Source of the DNA: Anisakis pegreffii
Taxonomy: Eukaryota; Nematoda; Chromadorea; Rhabditida; Anisakidae
Length of the DNA stretch: 64,000 nt
Direction of reading: 5' to 3'
Assembly (NCBI GenBank): GCA_035041965.1
Contig: JAPYMA010001130.1
Coordinates: forward strand, 62,001-126,000
Position numbers and translations under genes: made by a program. A model generated the notes under the pieces. That model did not search any database. It was not told the DNA's origin and was given only the letters and a program-made list of their open reading frames with translations. Below, piece after piece: positions 63,501-64,000 of the stretch; positions within the stretch are counted from its first letter, which is position 1, and every line of letters starts with the position of its first letter.

Positions 63501-63912
63501 TCTAGCGCACGTATCCTTTATGCTCAATTCGCCATTTTTCTGCACCTTTGAGAACAGAGCAATTGCACTGGCAACATTTATATTTTCAGTGAATAACATT
63601 TCGATAATACATCATATCATGTCAATTGTGTTCGTACAATAGCGGTGATTAAATCAAAAGCCGAACGAAATGTCCGGACTAAGATATTAGGTCGTCAGAA
63701 AGTGGACTGAAGGCAGAAGCGCTGAAGAAGTTCCGTTCAAAATATCGGAATGATCCGTATTCAGTGGTTGGTGAACTCAGAGAAGCTCACTTGAAAATTA
63801 CGTTCTTTGGCATTGAATTCATTAAGTTATTTGCTAAACGATGAAGCAGTAATACAGATAACTTACCTGCAATATAACTGATGAGAAATAGAGGAAGTAT
63901 TCGAAGAAGCAT
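30598..63912 (-). CDS. Giant secreted protein: beta-helix, EGF, TIG/Ig-like, cadherin-like and mucin-like tail
   Basis: One gene of 33 kb, more than 40 exons and roughly 4,000 residues. Start: MLLRILPLFLISYIA in 63867-63912, then 61359-61542 and 58377-58654, all with strong splice sites and matching phases (1, 2, 1). Further phase-checked exons: 57593-57747, 56877-57050, 56299-56388, 55414-55695, 54872-55148, 54224-54525, 53728-53873, 53534-53631, 53103-53192, 52644-52872, 52289-52370, 51859-52065, 51261-51473, 50512-50760, 49950-50043, 49627-49728, 49026-49271 and 48475-48763. The C-terminal half continues through repeated beta-sandwich modules and a cadherin-like repeat into the Ser/Thr-rich exons (about 35.99-36.72, 32.22-35.69 and 30.60-31.77 kb; phase 1 joins). 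No transmembrane segment is seen near the end. An extracellular-matrix or surface role is inferred. No exact orthologue name can be given from memory. Confidence 0.75.
31080..31300 (-). repeat. Three imperfect ~27-residue repeats in the last mucin exon
   Basis: (T/I)THPD(A/K)ML(T/P)S occurs twice, and SITYPVTALTSENGA is a diverged third copy, at a spacing of about 27 to 28 residues. Confidence 0.55.
32440..34880 (-). repeat. Fourteen tandem 174-bp (58-residue) mucin-like repeats
   Basis: Inside one uninterrupted 3.4 kb exon. Consensus landmarks per unit are GSTEFSNGKYTTSPGQ, ASEVTVSKSA, LLESTPHSPFQPFFPTKES. Ser/Thr/Pro-rich, so heavy O-glycosylation is likely. Central copies are almost identical and outer copies (for example 12-14) are more diverged. 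Because the unit is a whole number of codons, the opposite strand also stays open for hundreds of codons. Confidence 0.95.
35990..36600 (-). repeat. Two copies of a ~52-residue Ser/Thr-rich unit
   Basis: Each copy follows STFDA(H/Y)GSISSE, SD(H/R)FSQQ(P/S)ISI and SESRTDS(A/T)NR. The unit is about 156 bp, a multiple of three, in the exon after the cadherin-like repeat. Confidence 0.75.
36600..37575 (-). other. Cadherin-like repeat split by one intron
   Basis: The exon at about 37.3-37.57 kb reads PVFEFPLYRVPL, VAKIAATSPSNSKLTYEL and FAIRPDTG. The next exon begins EIIVEKELPREQSSYCVTAV and continues ARDQQGRQTA. The strand order and the I-x-P-x-T-G-x-I / L-x-V-x-A-x-D-x-G-x-x-x-x pattern are those of a cadherin repeat. 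Several calcium ligands (DXD, DRE) are not clear, so calcium binding is doubtful. Confidence 0.6.
37824..45930 (-). other. Repeated beta-sandwich modules (CARDB-like region)
   Basis: Exons at about 45.7-45.9, 45.4-45.6, 44.45-44.7, 40.1-40.4, 39.7-40.1, 39.1-39.45, 38.75-39.0, 38.2-38.4 and 37.8-38.1 kb encode strands such as LTNVRVSLEM, FSAQWIVRPVQNS, IQPRSSLKIYYF and MIALMNTGY. This order resembles large animal and choanoflagellate EGF proteins with a 'tNxxVxI / SASWLIVP / L.V.Y / VxNxGYG' module, as I recall them. Individual exon edges were not all resolved. Function unknown. Confidence 0.5.
44306..44360. repeat. Two-copy 30-bp tandem repeat in an intron
   Basis: GTGGAGTACATACAGTGAAT and GTGGAGTACTTATAGTGAAA lie 30 bases apart. 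Confidence 0.6.
46490..46755 (-). other. Ig-like (putative Ig) repeat
   Basis: MEVSSDGMVKWLKPIGR followed by YSVNVTVASQLGESTISWNL matches the D-G-x-V-x-W / Y-x-V-x-V-x-V / W-x-L-x-V strand order of bacterial and animal 'putative Ig' modules. Confidence 0.5.
47570..47760 (-). other. TIG/IPT-like exon
   Basis: Reads MLCRVQSNHYICLYGSTATA and then RIECEIPQAMLPGRYLFNI. The paired cysteines and the I-x-C-x-x-P strand fit an Ig-like TIG/IPT or AMOP-neighbour module. Family assignment is tentative. Confidence 0.45.
47960..49728 (-). other. EGF-like domain cluster
   Basis: About six EGF-like modules across exons at 49627-49728, 49026-49271, 48475-48763 and about 47965-48121. Cores include CDQGFGGVNC, CYEGWYGDDC, CETGWTAPFC, CLPGYSDEDC and CRDGWSGAAC. 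The C-x-C-x5-G-x2-C pattern is regular. A further isolated module (CSGYCVGPTCICPSGRSGIL) lies at about 47.27-47.36 kb. Confidence 0.85.
49950..58460 (-). other. Right-handed parallel beta-helix region, two blocks
   Basis: Many short turns of the form xNxFxxNxxxGIxL: for example NNKQNGLILNG, NDLNGIVLNG, VANNGNAGLRA, NFWMNNVGVITL and NRFDSNSNLVVHS. Block 1 ends with NNFWGTDKEIE and ITPFLRYPP. Block 2 restarts at FVDEGETSVFEEGTLLSF and ends with NNYWGDQENSESIEKRILDG. N-(F/Y)-W-G followed by an E..I..RI.D segment is the usual capping motif in animal proteins with PbH1 repeats. Confidence 0.8.
50421..50444. repeat. C-rich low-complexity tract
   Basis: A run of C with A interruptions inside an intron of the giant gene. 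Confidence 0.7.
58377..58654 (-). other. Basic/His-rich linker with furin-like site and start of first beta-helix block
   Basis: The exon encodes a basic stretch (RTHKHRKHHMERIH), then KKMREKRAVTTE, where R-E-K-R fits the furin consensus RXKR. Next comes YRVHQNVTILSGQTVTVEPG, the typical entry strand of secreted beta-helix proteins (an N-VTI-L-G-T-V-V-PG pattern). Confidence 0.65.
58655..61358 (-). other. Intron 2 of the giant gene
   Basis: A 2.7 kb intron (GTAAGT donor, TTTCAG acceptor). It contains a GC-richer island with a nested hairpin near 61020-61150 and otherwise no recognised gene. Confidence 0.55.
61543..63866 (-). other. Intron 1 of the giant gene
   Basis: A 2.3 kb intron between the signal-peptide exon and the second exon. 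Minus-strand open frames at about 62.34-62.64 and 61.93-62.18 kb lie inside but have no recognised domain. A poly-G run sits at about 61608-61619. Confidence 0.5.
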
Positions 63913-63927
63913 TATTGAACGAGAATC

Positions 63928-63940
63928 ACTAAAAGCACCA
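63928..63940 (-). other. Possible trans-splice acceptor upstream of the giant gene's ATG
   Basis: On the minus strand GGTGCTTTTAG ends 16 bases before the ATG at 63912, a plausible spliced-leader or upstream-exon acceptor. Confidence 0.35.
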
Positions 63941-64000
63941 TCAGCGAAATAAAGCAGCTAAATAAGTTGATTTTATGAAAGGCGTGGCTTATGTCAAGCT

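Noticed and set aside
63671..63912. Short secreted peptide made from the signal-peptide exon plus an open stretch at about 63.7 kb
   Set aside because: The needed acceptor (CAAGTGAG) is poor, while the same signal-peptide exon joins in perfect phase with strong sites to 61359-61542 and on to 58377-58654.
1..64000. tRNA genes, rRNA, CRISPR arrays, transposase genes
   Set aside because: Looked for B-box-like GGTTCGA motifs, direct-repeat/spacer arrays and transposase or reverse-transcriptase motifs by eye; nothing convincing was found. A tRNA or repeat-masking program could still find weak cases.

Overview
This 64 kb window is intron-rich animal DNA, most likely from a nematode. The introns mostly end in TTTTCAG or TTTCAG. 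The start codon of the receptor-associated protein gene sits one base after a strong acceptor, which is the usual look of a spliced-leader trans-splice site. The genes are invertebrate homologues of VPS39 and LRPAP1 plus two large secreted multidomain proteins. The DNA is AT-rich, with short to mid-sized introns of about 50 bp to 2.7 kb. The species cannot be named from the sequence alone. Exon maps were made by hand from splice consensus, reading phase and remembered family sequences; no search was run.

Layout. (1) 1-2377, minus: the N-terminal seven exons of a VPS39-type HOPS subunit (CNH domain), running off the left edge. (2) 3160-7152, plus: a complete five-exon LRPAP1/RAP gene with an ER-retrieval C-terminus (HTEL), divergent from VPS39 across 0.8 kb. 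(3) 7153-20938: a 13.8 kb stretch with no recognisable gene, holding a few low-confidence candidate exons, a 35-codon small ORF, an inverted-repeat pair and low-complexity tracts. (4) 20939-28032, minus: a secreted protein with cysteine-rich/WAP modules, one thyroglobulin type-1 domain and six TIL domains, ending in a Cu/Zn-superoxide-dismutase-like domain that has lost several metal ligands. (5) 28033-30597: spacer with one unassigned 133-codon ORF. (6) 30598-63912, minus: a very large secreted protein (roughly 4,000 residues) with a signal peptide, a small beta-sandwich-like segment, a furin-like site, two blocks of right-handed beta-helix repeats, EGF-like domains, a TIG-like and an Ig-like domain, repeated beta-sandwich modules, a cadherin-like repeat, and a long Ser/Thr-rich mucin-like tail with fourteen 58-residue tandem repeats.

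How the genes relate. VPS39 (late endosome/lysosome tethering) and LRPAP1 (ER chaperone for LDL-receptor-family proteins) are housekeeping trafficking genes. The two minus-strand giants look extracellular (cuticle, matrix or body-surface secretions). They lie in tandem on one strand, but nothing in the sequence proves that they work together. The features least like textbook families are the SOD-like tail on a protease-inhibitor array and the beta-helix/EGF/cadherin/mucin fusion.
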